DNA from: JBCCGG01 sp039029395
GTDB taxonomy: Bacteria > Pseudomonadota > Alphaproteobacteria > Kiloniellales > JAKSDN01
Reading direction: 5' to 3'
Length of the DNA: 64,000 nucleotides
Assembly: GCA_039029395.1 (NCBI GenBank)
Contig: JBCCGG010000013.1
Span: 59,122-123,121 of the forward strand
The translations under genes and the position numbers were made by a program. Shown here one piece after another: positions 26,811 to 36,600 of the stretch; positions within the stretch are counted from its first letter, which is position 1; every line of letters starts with the position of its first letter. The notes beneath the pieces are model-generated. The model did no database searches and had not been told where the DNA came from. It saw nothing but the letters and a program-made list of their open reading frames with translations.

Positions 26811-27710
26811 CTATCGATCCTTTGTCAACTCCTGCACCTCCTTAAAGAAAGCCTTGATCAAAGGGGCGTTGATCCGCTCTCGCAGGCAAACGAGATGGGG
26901 TTGGAGCTCGATTACCGTGTCGGAGATCTGCAGGGCCTTTACGCGAGAATCGGACAAGCTTTCATCATCCAACGCGATGCCGATGCCAAGGTCGTGAGCG
27001 ACGGCATCGCGCAGCGCCTCCCGGCTGCCAATTGCCAGGACACGTTTGATCGATACGTTGGCCTTGGCCAGAGCTTCCTCGAACGTGCGGCGGGTTGCGG
27101 AGCCGACTTCCCTCAGCACGAGTCGCTGCCCTTCAAGTTCGGGCAGCGTTACGGTGTCCTGTTTTGCCCAAGGGTGGTGTATGGGCACAAGAACGACAAT
27201 TCGGTTGCGGCTATAAAGCATGGAGTGAAATCTGCTGTCGTTCTCGAGGCTGGGCAGAACGCCGACATCGGCACGGAAGTCCAGCACCCGGTTCATAATC
27301 TCTTCTGAGTTGCCGAAAGCCACCGACAGTTCCACATCGGGGTAGATCTGTCCAAACGCTAGGATCATTTCAGTGACTTGACTGGGCCCAATCGCACCAA
27401 TTCTTAGATGTCCCACCCTAAAGCCACTGGCCGCGCTTAGGAGCTCCACGGCATCCCGTTCCAAACTGAAGGTCCGGTGAGCTATCTCTAGGAGGGCGGC
27501 CCCGAGGTCGGTTGGCTCGACGTGTTGACCATGACGACTGAAGAGCTCGACGCCATAGTAGTCCTCAAGAGCCTTTACGTGCGTCGTGATGCTCGGTTGG
27601 CCAAGTCCCAGGGCCTTCGCGGCCTTGGTAAAGCTGCCCTCGGTCGCGACCGCGTGGAAGCACCGTAACTGCTTGAAATTTATAACTCTCTTCGGCTCAC
27701 TCTGAGTCAT
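26811..27710 (-). CDS. LysR-family transcriptional regulator
   Basis: 299 residues. N-terminal winged HTH at about 10-70 (FKQLRCFHAVATEGSFTKAA, LGLGQPSITTHVKALE), then a periplasmic-binding-like effector domain starting near HLRIGAIGPSQVTEMI. The pattern resembles LysR regulators of phosphonate genes (PhnF/AepR-like), but that is inference. Transcribed away from the reductase gene; the 260-bp gap between them contains a perfect inverted repeat, a likely binding site. Confidence 0.9.
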   Translation of the reverse strand: MTQSEPKRVINFKQLRCFHAVATEGSFTKAAKALGLGQPSITTHVKALEDYYGVELFSRHGQHVEPTDLGAALLEIAHRTFSLERDAVELLSAASGFRVGHLRIGAIGPSQVTEMILAFGQIYPDVELSVAFGNSEEIMNRVLDFRADVGVLPSLENDSRFHSMLYSRNRIVVLVPIHHPWAKQDTVTLPELEGQRLVLREVGSATRRTFEEALAKANVSIKRVLAIGSREALRDAVAHDLGIGIALDDESLSDSRVKALQISDTVIELQPHLVCLRERINAPLIKAFFKEVQELTKDR

Positions 27711-27754
27711 TTAGCGTCCTCAACCACACTCTGCCAGTGCAAGATTATGCTGAA

Positions 27755-27775
27755 ATCGAATAATTTTCATTCGAT
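27755..27775. promoter_or_regulatory. LysR-type palindromic operator candidate
   Basis: Perfect inverted repeat ATCGAAT-N7-ATTCGAT (arms 27755-27761 and 27769-27775) with an AT-rich spacer, located 45 bp upstream of the divergent LysR start and about 195 bp upstream of the reductase start. Spacing and dyad match the T-N11-A style of LysR recognition sites. Probably binds the product of the adjacent regulator and controls the reductase, HD-oxygenase and Nudix genes. Confidence 0.6.
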
Positions 27776-27970
27776 AAAGATATTGGACGCGAATCGAGGC
27801 CCATGGGACCTTGAGTTTCAGGGTGGCCGGTGTCTTCTCGGGTAGATTGCTTCGACGGATCGTTCCGCACGAACCCTGAAAACACGGATACCTTTTGAGG
27901 TGACTAGCCCGTAAAGGCCTGGCGGTGGTGCCACCCTCGCGAAATCTCGAATGACCAGATACGATGTCGT

Positions 27971-28984
27971 ATGGCAGATGAAAAGAACTACCCTGAACAT
28001 TCAATGCGCGTGCATGTGCGCCAGATCACCTATCAAGCGGCGGGAATCAACTCATACGAACTGGTCCATCCGGATGGGGAAGACCTGCCGGAGTTTACCG
28101 CCGGGTCCCACATAGATTTTTTCTTTCGCGACGGCAGTGTTCGCCAATACTCGCTCTGCAACAGTCCCAAGGAGCGTCACCGTTACCTCATCGCCGTGCT
28201 TCGTGAACGGGACGGGCGCGGGGGTTCCCAGGCCCTGCACGAGCGGGTCCATGTGCAGCGGCAGGTCCGAATTGGCGGACCACGCAATCACTTTCGCTTG
28301 GAAGAAGAGGCCAAGCGCCACTTGCTCTTGGCCGGCGGCATCGGTGTCACCCCGATGATCGCCATGGCGATGCGCTTGAGAGACATCGGCGCCGACTTCA
28401 TGCTGCACTACTGCACCAAGGATAAAACGAGCACGGCCTTTCCGAGGGAGATTTCGGATCTGATCGAGCAAGGCCACGCGATTCTGCACCATGACGGAGG
28501 CGATCCTCGCCAAGGCCTCGACATCGAACAGCTGCTCAGAGACTACCAGGACGGGACGCACCTCTATTATTGCGGTCCGGCGGGTTTTATGAGAGCGGCA
28601 GAAAAGGCGTCGGCACACTGGCCCCCCGGTACCGTGCATTTCGAGTACTTCGCCGCGTCCGCTTCGCCGAAGGCAACCATCACCAAGGAAGAGCTCGGCG
28701 CACTGGGTGATGAGAGTGTCGGGATTGGGTTTCAAATTAAGATTGCCAGCACCGGCAAGTCCTATTTCGTTCCAAACAACAAGAGCATCGTCCAGGTGCT
28801 GGCGGAGAACGGCATCCATGTCGAGGTATCGTGCGAATCGGGCCTCTGCGGCACCTGTACCACCCGTTACCTCGATGGCCAGGTCGATCATCAGGATTTG
28901 GTTCTCGAAGACGATGAGCGTGCAAACTATCTGACCCTGTGCTGCTCTAGAGCTAAAAGCGATGTGCTGGTTTTGGACCTCTAG
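27971..28984 (+). CDS. Oxygenase reductase: FAD/NAD(P)-binding and C-terminal [2Fe-2S] ferredoxin domains
   Basis: Electron-supply component of a Rieske oxygenase, of the phthalate dioxygenase reductase/VanB class; 337 residues. Flavin-binding RQYSLCNSP (about 58-66), NAD-binding GGIGVTPMIAMA (about 122-133), YYCGPAGFM, and a C-terminal plant-type ferredoxin with CESGLCGTC and a distal Cys near LTLCCSRA. The only Rieske oxygenase in the window (16928-18439) is its natural partner despite the 9.5-kb distance, since both frame the transporter genes. First gene of a three-gene set with the HD oxygenase and Nudix genes. Confidence 0.92.
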   Translation: MADEKNYPEHSMRVHVRQITYQAAGINSYELVHPDGEDLPEFTAGSHIDFFFRDGSVRQYSLCNSPKERHRYLIAVLRERDGRGGSQALHERVHVQRQVRIGGPRNHFRLEEEAKRHLLLAGGIGVTPMIAMAMRLRDIGADFMLHYCTKDKTSTAFPREISDLIEQGHAILHHDGGDPRQGLDIEQLLRDYQDGTHLYYCGPAGFMRAAEKASAHWPPGTVHFEYFAASASPKATITKEELGALGDESVGIGFQIKIASTGKSYFVPNNKSIVQVLAENGIHVEVSCESGLCGTCTTRYLDGQVDHQDLVLEDDERANYLTLCCSRAKSDVLVLDL

Positions 28985-29102
28985 GCACCAGGATGGCAGT
29001 TTGACCAAAGCTCGGCTCTTGTCGACTCGGGGATGGGCTCGGGCCTCGCCCATACACTTGCTATTGTCCCAATGGCCACAAAAAGCAGATAGGAAAACAG
29101 GT

Positions 29103-29735
29103 ATGCCTCAGACCAATCGACCAACTCCCCGATCCGGGTCGGGACCCGTGGGTCGAGGCGTAATGGAACGCCTCGACGAGCTGTTTGAGTATGGCGCCGC
29201 CAAGTCCTACGGCTCACAGGAGATCAGCATGTGCGCTCACATGCTTCGGACCGCTGCCTTGGCGGAACGAGACAATGCACCGGACTCTTTGGTCGCCGCG
29301 GCCCTGCTCCACGACATCGGTCATTTCTTTGTCGACTACGCCCCAGGGTATGAGGATGCGCGCCACGCGGCCATGTTGGACGCTGGTCGCGACAAGCGCC
29401 ACGAAGTGGCCGGCGCCTCATTCCTGAAGGCCTACTTTGGACCGGAGATCACCGAGCCAATTCGCTTGCACGTCTCGGCAAAACGCTACCTTTCTGCCAT
29501 TGATCCCAACTACCACAACCGGTTGGCGGCGACCACACGGTACACTCTAATGCTTCAGGGTGGCCCGATGACAGCTGTTGAGGTCGCCAAATACCTCCGA
29601 AATCCATACGGCGAGGCCTCCGCTCGGTTGCGACGCTACGACGATGAGTCACTCAGTTCGCAAACGCCGATCCAACCATTCTCTTACTATCGCCCGCTCC
29701 TTGTCGCGGAGATGACCGACTCTTCGTCGGAATAG
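29103..29735 (+). CDS. HD-domain mixed-valence di-iron oxygenase, PhnZ/TmpB-type C-P bond cleaving
   Basis: 210 residues from the ATG at 29103 (AGGA 8 bp upstream); the open frame begins earlier but lacks family sequence. It matches the phosphonate-degradation HD-domain oxygenase family that cleaves 1-hydroxyphosphonates to a carboxylate and phosphate. Predicted iron ligands: His46, His70-Asp71 (ALLHDIGHF), His100, His123 and Asp180 or 181; substrate-side features include YGSQE near 36-40 and AKRYLSAIDP at 126-135. The QGGPM motif is also characteristic. PhnZ acts on 1-hydroxy-2-aminoethylphosphonate, TmpB on the trimethylated analogue; which applies here cannot be decided by eye. Confidence 0.88.
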   Translation: MPQTNRPTPRSGSGPVGRGVMERLDELFEYGAAKSYGSQEISMCAHMLRTAALAERDNAPDSLVAAALLHDIGHFFVDYAPGYEDARHAAMLDAGRDKRHEVAGASFLKAYFGPEITEPIRLHVSAKRYLSAIDPNYHNRLAATTRYTLMLQGGPMTAVEVAKYLRNPYGEASARLRRYDDESLSSQTPIQPFSYYRPLLVAEMTDSSSE

Positions 29736-29755
29736 AACCTGTTAGCAAAATCACC

Positions 29756-30373
29756 ATGGCCTCTCTAACGCCCTCCGACGACAAGCAAGTTCAGCTCGTG
29801 AGTCAAGAAACACCCTACCAGGGTTACTTTCGACTCGATCGCTTCGAACTGCGCCATAGCCTGCATGCCGGAGGATGGACGCCCATACTGGTGCGCGAAC
29901 TCTTCGAACGAGGCAACACGGCGGTGGTCCTGCCGTACGACCCTCAGCGCGACACCGTCGTCCTCGTTGAGCAGTTTCGGATTGGTGCCTACGCGGCCGG
30001 CCTCTCGCCTTGGCTTTCAGAAGCGGTCGCGGGCATCATTGAGACGGGTGAGGCGGCGGAAGACGTCGTGCGCCGCGAGTCCATGGAGGAGGCAAACTGT
30101 CCGCTTCAAGACCTGGTGACAATAGGCCGCTTCGTCATGAGCCCCGGCGCGAGTTCGGAAACCTGCAGTATGTTCTGTGGCCGGATCGACAGCGCCGGGG
30201 TGGGGGGTATCCACGGCGTTGTCGAAGAAGGCGAAGACATAAAAGCAACGGTGCAACCTGCCGACTACGCCATCAAGCAGGTGCTGAGCGGCGAGATCGT
30301 CAGCGCCTATGCGGTGATACTCTTGCTGTGGTTGGCCGCGAAACGCGAAGAGTTAAGGACCCGGTGGGCTTGA
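29756..30373 (+). CDS. Nudix hydrolase, ADP-ribose pyrophosphatase-like
   Basis: 205 residues of the NudF type, which hydrolyses ADP-ribose or similar nucleoside diphosphate compounds. The N-terminal strand FELRHSLHAGGW, the FERGNTAVVLPYDPQRD turn and a Nudix box at about 94-115 (AGIIETGE, RRESMEEANC) with the RE-x2-EE core are present; the usual final Gly after EE is Asn. Follows the HD oxygenase by 20 bp and is probably co-transcribed. Its link to phosphonate breakdown is unclear. Confidence 0.85.
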   Translation: MASLTPSDDKQVQLVSQETPYQGYFRLDRFELRHSLHAGGWTPILVRELFERGNTAVVLPYDPQRDTVVLVEQFRIGAYAAGLSPWLSEAVAGIIETGEAAEDVVRRESMEEANCPLQDLVTIGRFVMSPGASSETCSMFCGRIDSAGVGGIHGVVEEGEDIKATVQPADYAIKQVLSGEIVSAYAVILLLWLAAKREELRTRWA

Positions 30374-30640
30374 ACGCGCTGATGCCTATCACGCGACGTC
30401 CTAAAGAACGCCGCCCATCGTGCAGGCCCTCGAAACGTTGCCAAAGGCTCTTACTGCAAACAATGACCACATGCCGTGATCCGGATGCTCGCTTTGCGGG
30501 TCATAGTTCCAGTCCCTAACCGTCGGATTTTGACACTCTGGGAGACAGTATGATAACCCTTTGAAATCACTCGCTTCCCTTCGCGCAAACTTTCGCGGCG
30601 GACCCTTGACTAGGTTCTCATTTGGAGGTTAGCACCGACA

Positions 30641-31234
30641 ATGCCGTCATCCATCGACGAGCTGGTCAATGTCGCGTCGTCGCTCTGGCCTTCCAAGTAC
30701 CAGGAGGTCCGTCCGGGGAACTTGACCCGTTTCATCGCGCCCTTCGAGGCGACCTTGGGTCAGGATCCTATCGAGCGCGCGCCGCGCGGCGGCCCGGCTG
30801 GCGGCACGATCTATTTCGAGTCCCACAACCAGCAAGACACCATCGCCACCTTTGCGCTTCTCGGGGCCGATCTGGCGCTCACCCGCTATGCCGTCTACAC
30901 GCAGATGTCGCCCGACCCAATGGTCTACCGCTACCTGTGGCAAATTAGGATCGTCGCCTATGATGCCCTGGTTACATACTTCGATGCCCTCACTGAGGAG
31001 GAGGTAACCGCACTCCACGACCAGCCCCTTACCGTGGGCGAGTTGCTGAGCGCGTTCATCAAGGGCGAGCGCGACCGATGGATCGACGATCATGTTTACA
31101 GCAATGCGCTTAGGGGTGTGCTTGGTGGCGACGATGATTGGGCCAAGGAGACACTGGCCTATGGCTTCCTGGTCGAGAGTACGCAGCCGGCCGTTTACCG
31201 GATTTGGAGCCGACCCTGGTTGGTGACGAAGTAG
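30641..31234 (+). CDS. Hypothetical protein, first of a tandem paralogous pair
   Basis: 197 residues, no family recognised, no signal peptide or TM segment. It shares with the next gene the pattern GGT-x-YF(E/D)S, then LLG-x-(D/H)L-x-L-x2-YAV, then IR(I/Q)MRIV-x2-(D/F)AL and a C-terminal VYRIWSR. This shows the two arose by tandem duplication. Acidic/aromatic composition; soluble. Neighbours downstream are exported proteins of unknown role, so no function can be assigned. Confidence 0.7.
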   Translation: MPSSIDELVNVASSLWPSKYQEVRPGNLTRFIAPFEATLGQDPIERAPRGGPAGGTIYFESHNQQDTIATFALLGADLALTRYAVYTQMSPDPMVYRYLWQIRIVAYDALVTYFDALTEEEVTALHDQPLTVGELLSAFIKGERDRWIDDHVYSNALRGVLGGDDDWAKETLAYGFLVESTQPAVYRIWSRPWLVTK

Positions 31235-31247
31235 GACGAAGGGAAGA

Positions 31248-31904
31248 GTGGCGCGCGCGATGGCGACACCGATTGAAGACCTGGTGACGATCCTGCCGTG
31301 TTCTTGGCCAGGTGAGAAATTGCCGGTCATGCCCGGGGAGCTGCGTCACTTCGCGCCTCAAGGGCTCGGCCTTGACGTCGGCCTAGTCGTCCGGCCATGG
31401 GACGACCCCTCCGGCCCTTCGCCCAGCCGGTTCTATGGCTTGGACGAACCCTCCGCCGATCCCTTCGCCGCGGCGCCGACAGCGGAGGCAAGCGGCGGAA
31501 CCGCTTACTTTGACAGCGGACCGTCACCCGAGCATCTCAAGGCGCTGCTTAGCCTTCTTGGCACCCACTTGAGCCTGAAGCAATACGCGGTTTTCATGGT
31601 CTATTCCGCGAACCCAATCCGGCAGGGCTACATACGTCAAATGCGTATCGTCAGCTTCTTTGCCCTAAAGTCCCTGTTCGGCGTGGATGCAATCGAGGGC
31701 CCCCACCAGCTCCCCGAGCAAGAATTCGACGTCGAAGCGCTGCTCGCCGCCTTCATTGCCGACGATGAATGGCGCTGGGGTGAGCGCAAGGACCATGAGG
31801 AAGGCCAGAATCTCGGTTTTGGGTACACGATCGAGAACACCTACCAGTGCGTCTATCGGATTTGGAGTAGGGTCTGGCCCGCGGGGGTGGAGCCTCAACC
31901 TTAA
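31248..31904 (+). CDS. Hypothetical protein, second of a tandem paralogous pair
   Basis: Up to 218 residues; GTG at 31248 has AAGGGA just upstream, and ATG at 31260 is an alternative. Paralogue of the preceding gene, with a 30-residue insertion in the N-terminal third (Pro/Asp/Ser-rich around SGPSPSRFYGLDEPSADP). Conserved core: GGTAYFDSGPSPEHLKALL, then YIRQMRIVSFFALKSLFG and VYRIWSRVW. No catalytic motif seen. Starts 13 bp after the first copy, so one operon. Confidence 0.68.
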   Translation: MARAMATPIEDLVTILPCSWPGEKLPVMPGELRHFAPQGLGLDVGLVVRPWDDPSGPSPSRFYGLDEPSADPFAAAPTAEASGGTAYFDSGPSPEHLKALLSLLGTHLSLKQYAVFMVYSANPIRQGYIRQMRIVSFFALKSLFGVDAIEGPHQLPEQEFDVEALLAAFIADDEWRWGERKDHEEGQNLGFGYTIENTYQCVYRIWSRVWPAGVEPQP

Positions 31905-31926
31905 GGATCGAGCATCGCCATCGTGC

Positions 31927-32481
31927 CTAGTTAGGACTCAACGCGAAATGCTCGCGGATCGTTCTAATGTCACCTTGCAGATCCGCAGAGGCCTGAATTT
32001 CATCTTCCGCGAATTGCGCTTGTTTCTTTTTCAGATCCGCCACGGATCGCGTCAAGCATCCGGCATTAATTCCACACCCGGGGAGGGATGTCATGAACCC
32101 GGCAAGCGCGTTCTTGCGTTGCTGCTCGATAAAGCCCATGGCGGCACCATAGCGCGACCGGGCAAGTGATAGGGAATCCGCCATCGTCGTGTTGTCGCCC
32201 AGACTGAGATAATCCGGCAACTTCGGCCGCTGCGGCTCCGCTCGAAACAGGACCAGTTCTCCGGGCCGCACCCAATAGCACTCCTTCTTTTTGCCGGGGA
32301 TTTTTCCGGCGACTTTGTAGCCCATCTCCTGCAGCACCTTGCTGTCGCAAGAGCCATGGGCATTGGCATCCTCGTAGGAAAAAGTATCGGATTCAGACTG
32401 AGCGCCAGCGTCCATCGGGTGAAACAGAAGCGACATCAAGCCCAATGCGCCAAGCAGTCCGTACACATTCTTTCGACTCAT
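31927..32481 (-). CDS. Hypothetical exported protein
   Basis: 184 residues from the ATG at 32481 (GGAGG 5 bp upstream); the open frame continues upstream without protein-like sequence. Signal peptide at 1-28 (MSRKNVYGLLGALGLMSLLF, then DAGAQSES). The mature part has four cysteines (AHGSCDSKV, KKECYWV, LPGCGINAGCLT) and a C-terminal helical region that looks like a coiled coil (SVADLKKKQAQFAEDEIQAS). Not recognised. Downstream of two other exported proteins on the same strand, so likely a small secreted or periplasmic operon. Confidence 0.65.
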   Translation of the reverse strand: MSRKNVYGLLGALGLMSLLFHPMDAGAQSESDTFSYEDANAHGSCDSKVLQEMGYKVAGKIPGKKKECYWVRPGELVLFRAEPQRPKLPDYLSLGDNTTMADSLSLARSRYGAAMGFIEQQRKNALAGFMTSLPGCGINAGCLTRSVADLKKKQAQFAEDEIQASADLQGDIRTIREHFALSPN

Positions 32482-32498
32482 TCGAACCTCCGGCATTC

Positions 32499-33626
32499 TC
32501 AGCACCCGTATCGATAACAGTCGTCGGCAGTGGGTGTCCCGTTTTGAAAGCGGCCATAGGCGCCGGGGTCGTCTGCACCCCACGCATTCTGCGAACCGGT
32601 GTCGTACGTGGGGCCGCTCGAGCTTGAGCCCGATCCCGAGTTGCCGGACGAGCCCGAGCCGAAGCTGTCGAAGGACGAGAAGGACGACTGAGGCTTCGGC
32701 GCAAGCTGCCTGAGAAGGGCCCGCCATTGGTCGTTGATGCGCCTCCAATCTTCGTTGTACTGGGCAACATAGCCGGTCACATCGGCGCGAATTCGCTCAC
32801 CGGTCTCGCCCGCGAAGTAACCGCCTTGCCGCGCCGTGGTCGACAACCCCCAAACCGCGCCGTAACCCTCGTAGGATAGCAGGTCTGCCTTTTTCAGCGC
32901 GCCGGCGATCCCATCGCGCTTGGCGGCTGAAACGATCAATGGCAAGTCCATGAAATTGGGCGGCAAGGCCGCCGTCACGGTGCGTGACCCGTCGTTTGTC
33001 GAGCGTTTTATGTCGTAAGCGGAGAGCCTTATCCGCATCTCTTCGACGGTTGACGGCGAGTAGAAATGAAAGATCACCGTGTAGTGTCCATTCTGGCGCT
33101 CCTCTACCCGAACCCAGGTGGGCAGGGCATCCGCGCGCCACGGCAGCGCTTCGGAGATCAGGGCCGCTCCCATCAAGCCGGACAACGCTCGCGGCACGTG
33201 GCGGCCGTCGATTTCGATAGTGCGGAAGTTCGGAGTCAGAGTCGATCTTTGCCACTCCTCCTCCATGCGGAAGGGAAAGGTCACCACCAACTTCAAACGA
33301 TCGTCATCGGTCTGCTCGAATTCGACATCGCGCGTGTGGCGATCGTTCACGTCGCTGCGAAAGCCGATCTGGTTGCCTTCGACTTGGTATCGCCCCCGGT
33401 CCTCCGCCCACCCGTGTTTGACATAGCGACGGTCAGGATAGAGCTCCAAGACCTCCAGATATTTCTGGCCGACCGAGTCCTGAAAGCGCCGCTCCCAAAT
33501 TCCAATGTGCCCGTCGGCCCCTGCCTCGGTATCGGATTGGGCCCGTGCCTCTCCACCGTTGGCTCCAAATGCCAGGAACATCAATCCAGACATCAATAAG
33601 CTGATCGCAAGAATCAAATGTTTCAT
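32499..33626 (-). CDS. Hypothetical exported protein with Ser/Gly-rich tail
   Basis: 375 residues from the ATG at 33626, where a clear signal peptide begins (MKHLILAISLLMSGLMFLAF, cleavage after about 30). The frame is open to 33743 but the extra N-terminus is not protein-like. The mature domain is beta-rich (IGIWERRFQD, YLEVLELYPDRRYVKHGW, GRYQVEGNQIGF), reminiscent of a lipocalin-like or DUF-type copy-number sensor, then about residues 330-360 are a Ser/Gly run. The ending ADDCYRYGC has two cysteines. Function unknown; middle gene of the minus-strand trio. Confidence 0.65.
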   Translation of the reverse strand: MKHLILAISLLMSGLMFLAFGANGGEARAQSDTEAGADGHIGIWERRFQDSVGQKYLEVLELYPDRRYVKHGWAEDRGRYQVEGNQIGFRSDVNDRHTRDVEFEQTDDDRLKLVVTFPFRMEEEWQRSTLTPNFRTIEIDGRHVPRALSGLMGAALISEALPWRADALPTWVRVEERQNGHYTVIFHFYSPSTVEEMRIRLSAYDIKRSTNDGSRTVTAALPPNFMDLPLIVSAAKRDGIAGALKKADLLSYEGYGAVWGLSTTARQGGYFAGETGERIRADVTGYVAQYNEDWRRINDQWRALLRQLAPKPQSSFSSFDSFGSGSSGNSGSGSSSSGPTYDTGSQNAWGADDPGAYGRFQNGTPTADDCYRYGC

Positions 33627-33684
33627 GGGTGAGCGTATCCCAAACAAGCCAGTCGCACGGTGACAAGTAGACATACCCACCCAC

Positions 33685-36600
33685 CTACTGCCGTTTCCAG
33701 ATACTCGCGCCAAATCTTCCGGTGATCTCCAAGGTGTCCTCATCGAGGAACCTGTAGGTTGCGCGGTCGTCGAAGTTGAGGTTCGGAACTCTCTGGATCA
33801 GTACACCATCGCTCGCCTCATAGGTGCCATCGGTCCGGGAGTTTGCGTTTGTGAAGACGAAGGTGCCGTCGGCACGGAACTCCGTGACCCAGCCATTTCG
33901 GAAGGGCGATTCGAAAGCCCAGACCCCCACCAGCCCGCCACCCGAAACATTGCCCGATATCTCGCCACCACTGCCCTGGCTGTCCGGGACGCCACCTAGC
34001 GAGTCCGTGAAGGCCGCAAGGCTCAAGAGGTCCTTCAAGCTGTTATCGCAGGCCTGTTTGTCCTTGCAGGTTATGATCCATTCAGGCAGCTCATCGACGA
34101 CCCTTAGGATTCGATTGCGAACGCAAGCGGTCTCGCTTTTGCATATGAAGTAGATCAACGGAACGCCTTGATCCGTGTATTCCACCCACGTCGAGTCCCG
34201 GTCGATTTGATTGAGATCGATTTGCGTCACGGCGCCAGTGAATTTGCACTCTTCGTCGGGCAAACAGAATTTGTTGATGATTACCAAGGTCTGCTCATCG
34301 ATCAGCTCGGCATCCATCTGCTCGAGGAGATAGTCGAAGCCTGTCAAATGGTATTCGAAGCCATCGCTCGACAATCGGCTGCCGAGGCGCCGAGCCGTTT
34401 GGCGGGCCTCGCGCATCTCCTCGATAGAACTCCTGGGAAAGCTATCCGCTTTGAGCGCCGTCACGATGGTGTCGAACGAAGGGGCCGAGGCCGCCTCCAC
34501 CAGAGATTTCAGGATCGCCTCCATTCTGGTGCAGCCCGCTTGATCGGGGCAGGGAATATAGAGCCGGTCTCCATCACCCGCCGCCTCGTAGTGAACGCAG
34601 GTTTCGCGCGACGCGCATCTACCGATCAGGGAAAAGGTGTTGGCATCGTTGAACCTCAAGGCGTCCAATGCCCCTGCGATCCTCAGCTCAACCAATGGCT
34701 TTCCATTGGGATCTAGAGCCTCCGTGTAGATCAAGTCAGGATCTAACCGATCCAGCGGTCCAATTGTTACGGAGTCGCTCCAGTCCTCTTCTGCCGCGCA
34801 CTCGGAAACTCGTGCATCCGGTCGTTCTCGATTGCATGTGCTTAGCACGATGCGCAGGGAGCCGTCTGGCTCAGCGCTGATGCTCTTGCCTCTGAAAAAC
34901 CTCTTCCATTCCGCGAGACTGCTGTAAGTCCCATACACACTGCCCCGGCTAATTGCGTCAAGCTCGGCAACGAGCTGCTTGAAGGACTCCGCCTCCGCCT
35001 GGGCATTGTTGGCTGGCGGCGGTTCGTCCGTTGTGGTCTCCTCTGACGCGGTTCCATGACCGGCCGCTGTTCCAGCAGGCGCTTCCCGAGACAGGGCGAC
35101 CAGAGCGCTCAGATTTTGGATCAAGGTGACGCAGTGGTTTTGAGACCTGCAGCCCAGGAACAGCGCCGGCCGCGCGAGGGTCTCGCCGAAGTCCAAGGCC
35201 ACGGTCTCGGCTTGGTCGCCCGACGCGGCAACACGCCCGCAGGCGGCCCCCTCCTTACATGCGAAACTCACCGAGTAGCCGCGCACGCCCTGCTCTCGCT
35301 GGCGCTCCTGGACGCGGAGCGAGCCCGCCTCGACTTTTGGGAGATCGATCTCCAGTGGATAAGCCGTGAACTGGTCGTCGCTGCGGCATTGATCACCCTC
35401 TGGTGCATTGGGCAATTGGAGCGCAAGGCAAGCGTATCTATCGACCAGCAACCGTCTGCCGGTAAGCTCGGCGCCGCGGGTCCGCAACAGGCGCACGGCG
35501 CTGCCTCCTTTGGCGTTGACGTAGGCCTCGCTAGTCGCAACCGCGGCATTGATGTCAGACGCCAGACGGGTCATTTCGGCCAGCACAACGCCCGTAGGCC
35601 CGGCCTCTTGGGCTTGTGGCGGCTCTTCCTGTGCTCGTTTCGCCTCGGTCTCGACGCGCTCGGCAGGCTCGATGGCCGCTTGCAGGACGTTGGCGACCGC
35701 AAAGGTTGTCTCCGCCACCTTAATGTTGCTTGTCGGCGGCTTGGCCAGGTAGGCATAGGTCGCCAAGGCGATTTGACTGCCCGGGCTGTGATGCGCGCAG
35801 CGAATGCGTCGGGCCTTTTGTTCCCCGCTTTTGGCCGATTTGCCGCAGATGGTCCTGAAGGGTTCACCGGACGAAGGGCCGTCGATCTCCATCTCGCTCA
35901 GCCGCAGTGACCAGTCATCCTCGTCCTTAGCGCTCTCGGGCGTGGCTCGAAGCTCGGGCAGATGAGCCTCCGCAGCCTTTGCCGAGCGGTAGACGAAAAC
36001 CTCGATGCCGGATTGGCTGTCGCCCTCGTTCATAGCGACGACAACGCGGCCAACGAGGCCGCGCTCGCGCGCGGCGGGGTCGGCCTCCTGGTAGACTTGG
36101 GTCTGTGGCTCGGCGAAGGGTGGCTCGATCGCCTTCTCGGCGTTCAGGGCGCCGGTCAGGCTGGCACGAAAATCCGGAGTCATTAGCTCGGCAATCAACA
36201 AATTCAGATCGGCTGGGGCGCTCTCGTCTTCGACCGCGCCTTGTTGATCCGGTCCGGGCAACTGGCTCAAGGGCTTTACGTTGGGCAGGACCCACTCGCG
36301 GTACCCGGTTAAGCCCGCGACGACGGCATCCAGCGCCGCGTTGCGACTATGCTCGCGCTGCTCCGCGGTCTCCAGCGTCTTCAGGACTTCGGCCCCGACG
36401 ATAATCTGCGTGTGAGGATCGTGGAGCATGCACTCGAGCGCGGCCGGCGGTGCCGTCTGGGACACAGTCGGGTGCGAGCAGAAGATTGAGATGTTTCGTC
36501 CGGCCTGCTCGTCCCACACATCGCGGCGGACCACCGGCGCCGCCTCGTTTTGCTCATTGAGGCTTTCGAGGCTCTCGAAGCCATCCAGCGCCGACGCCGG

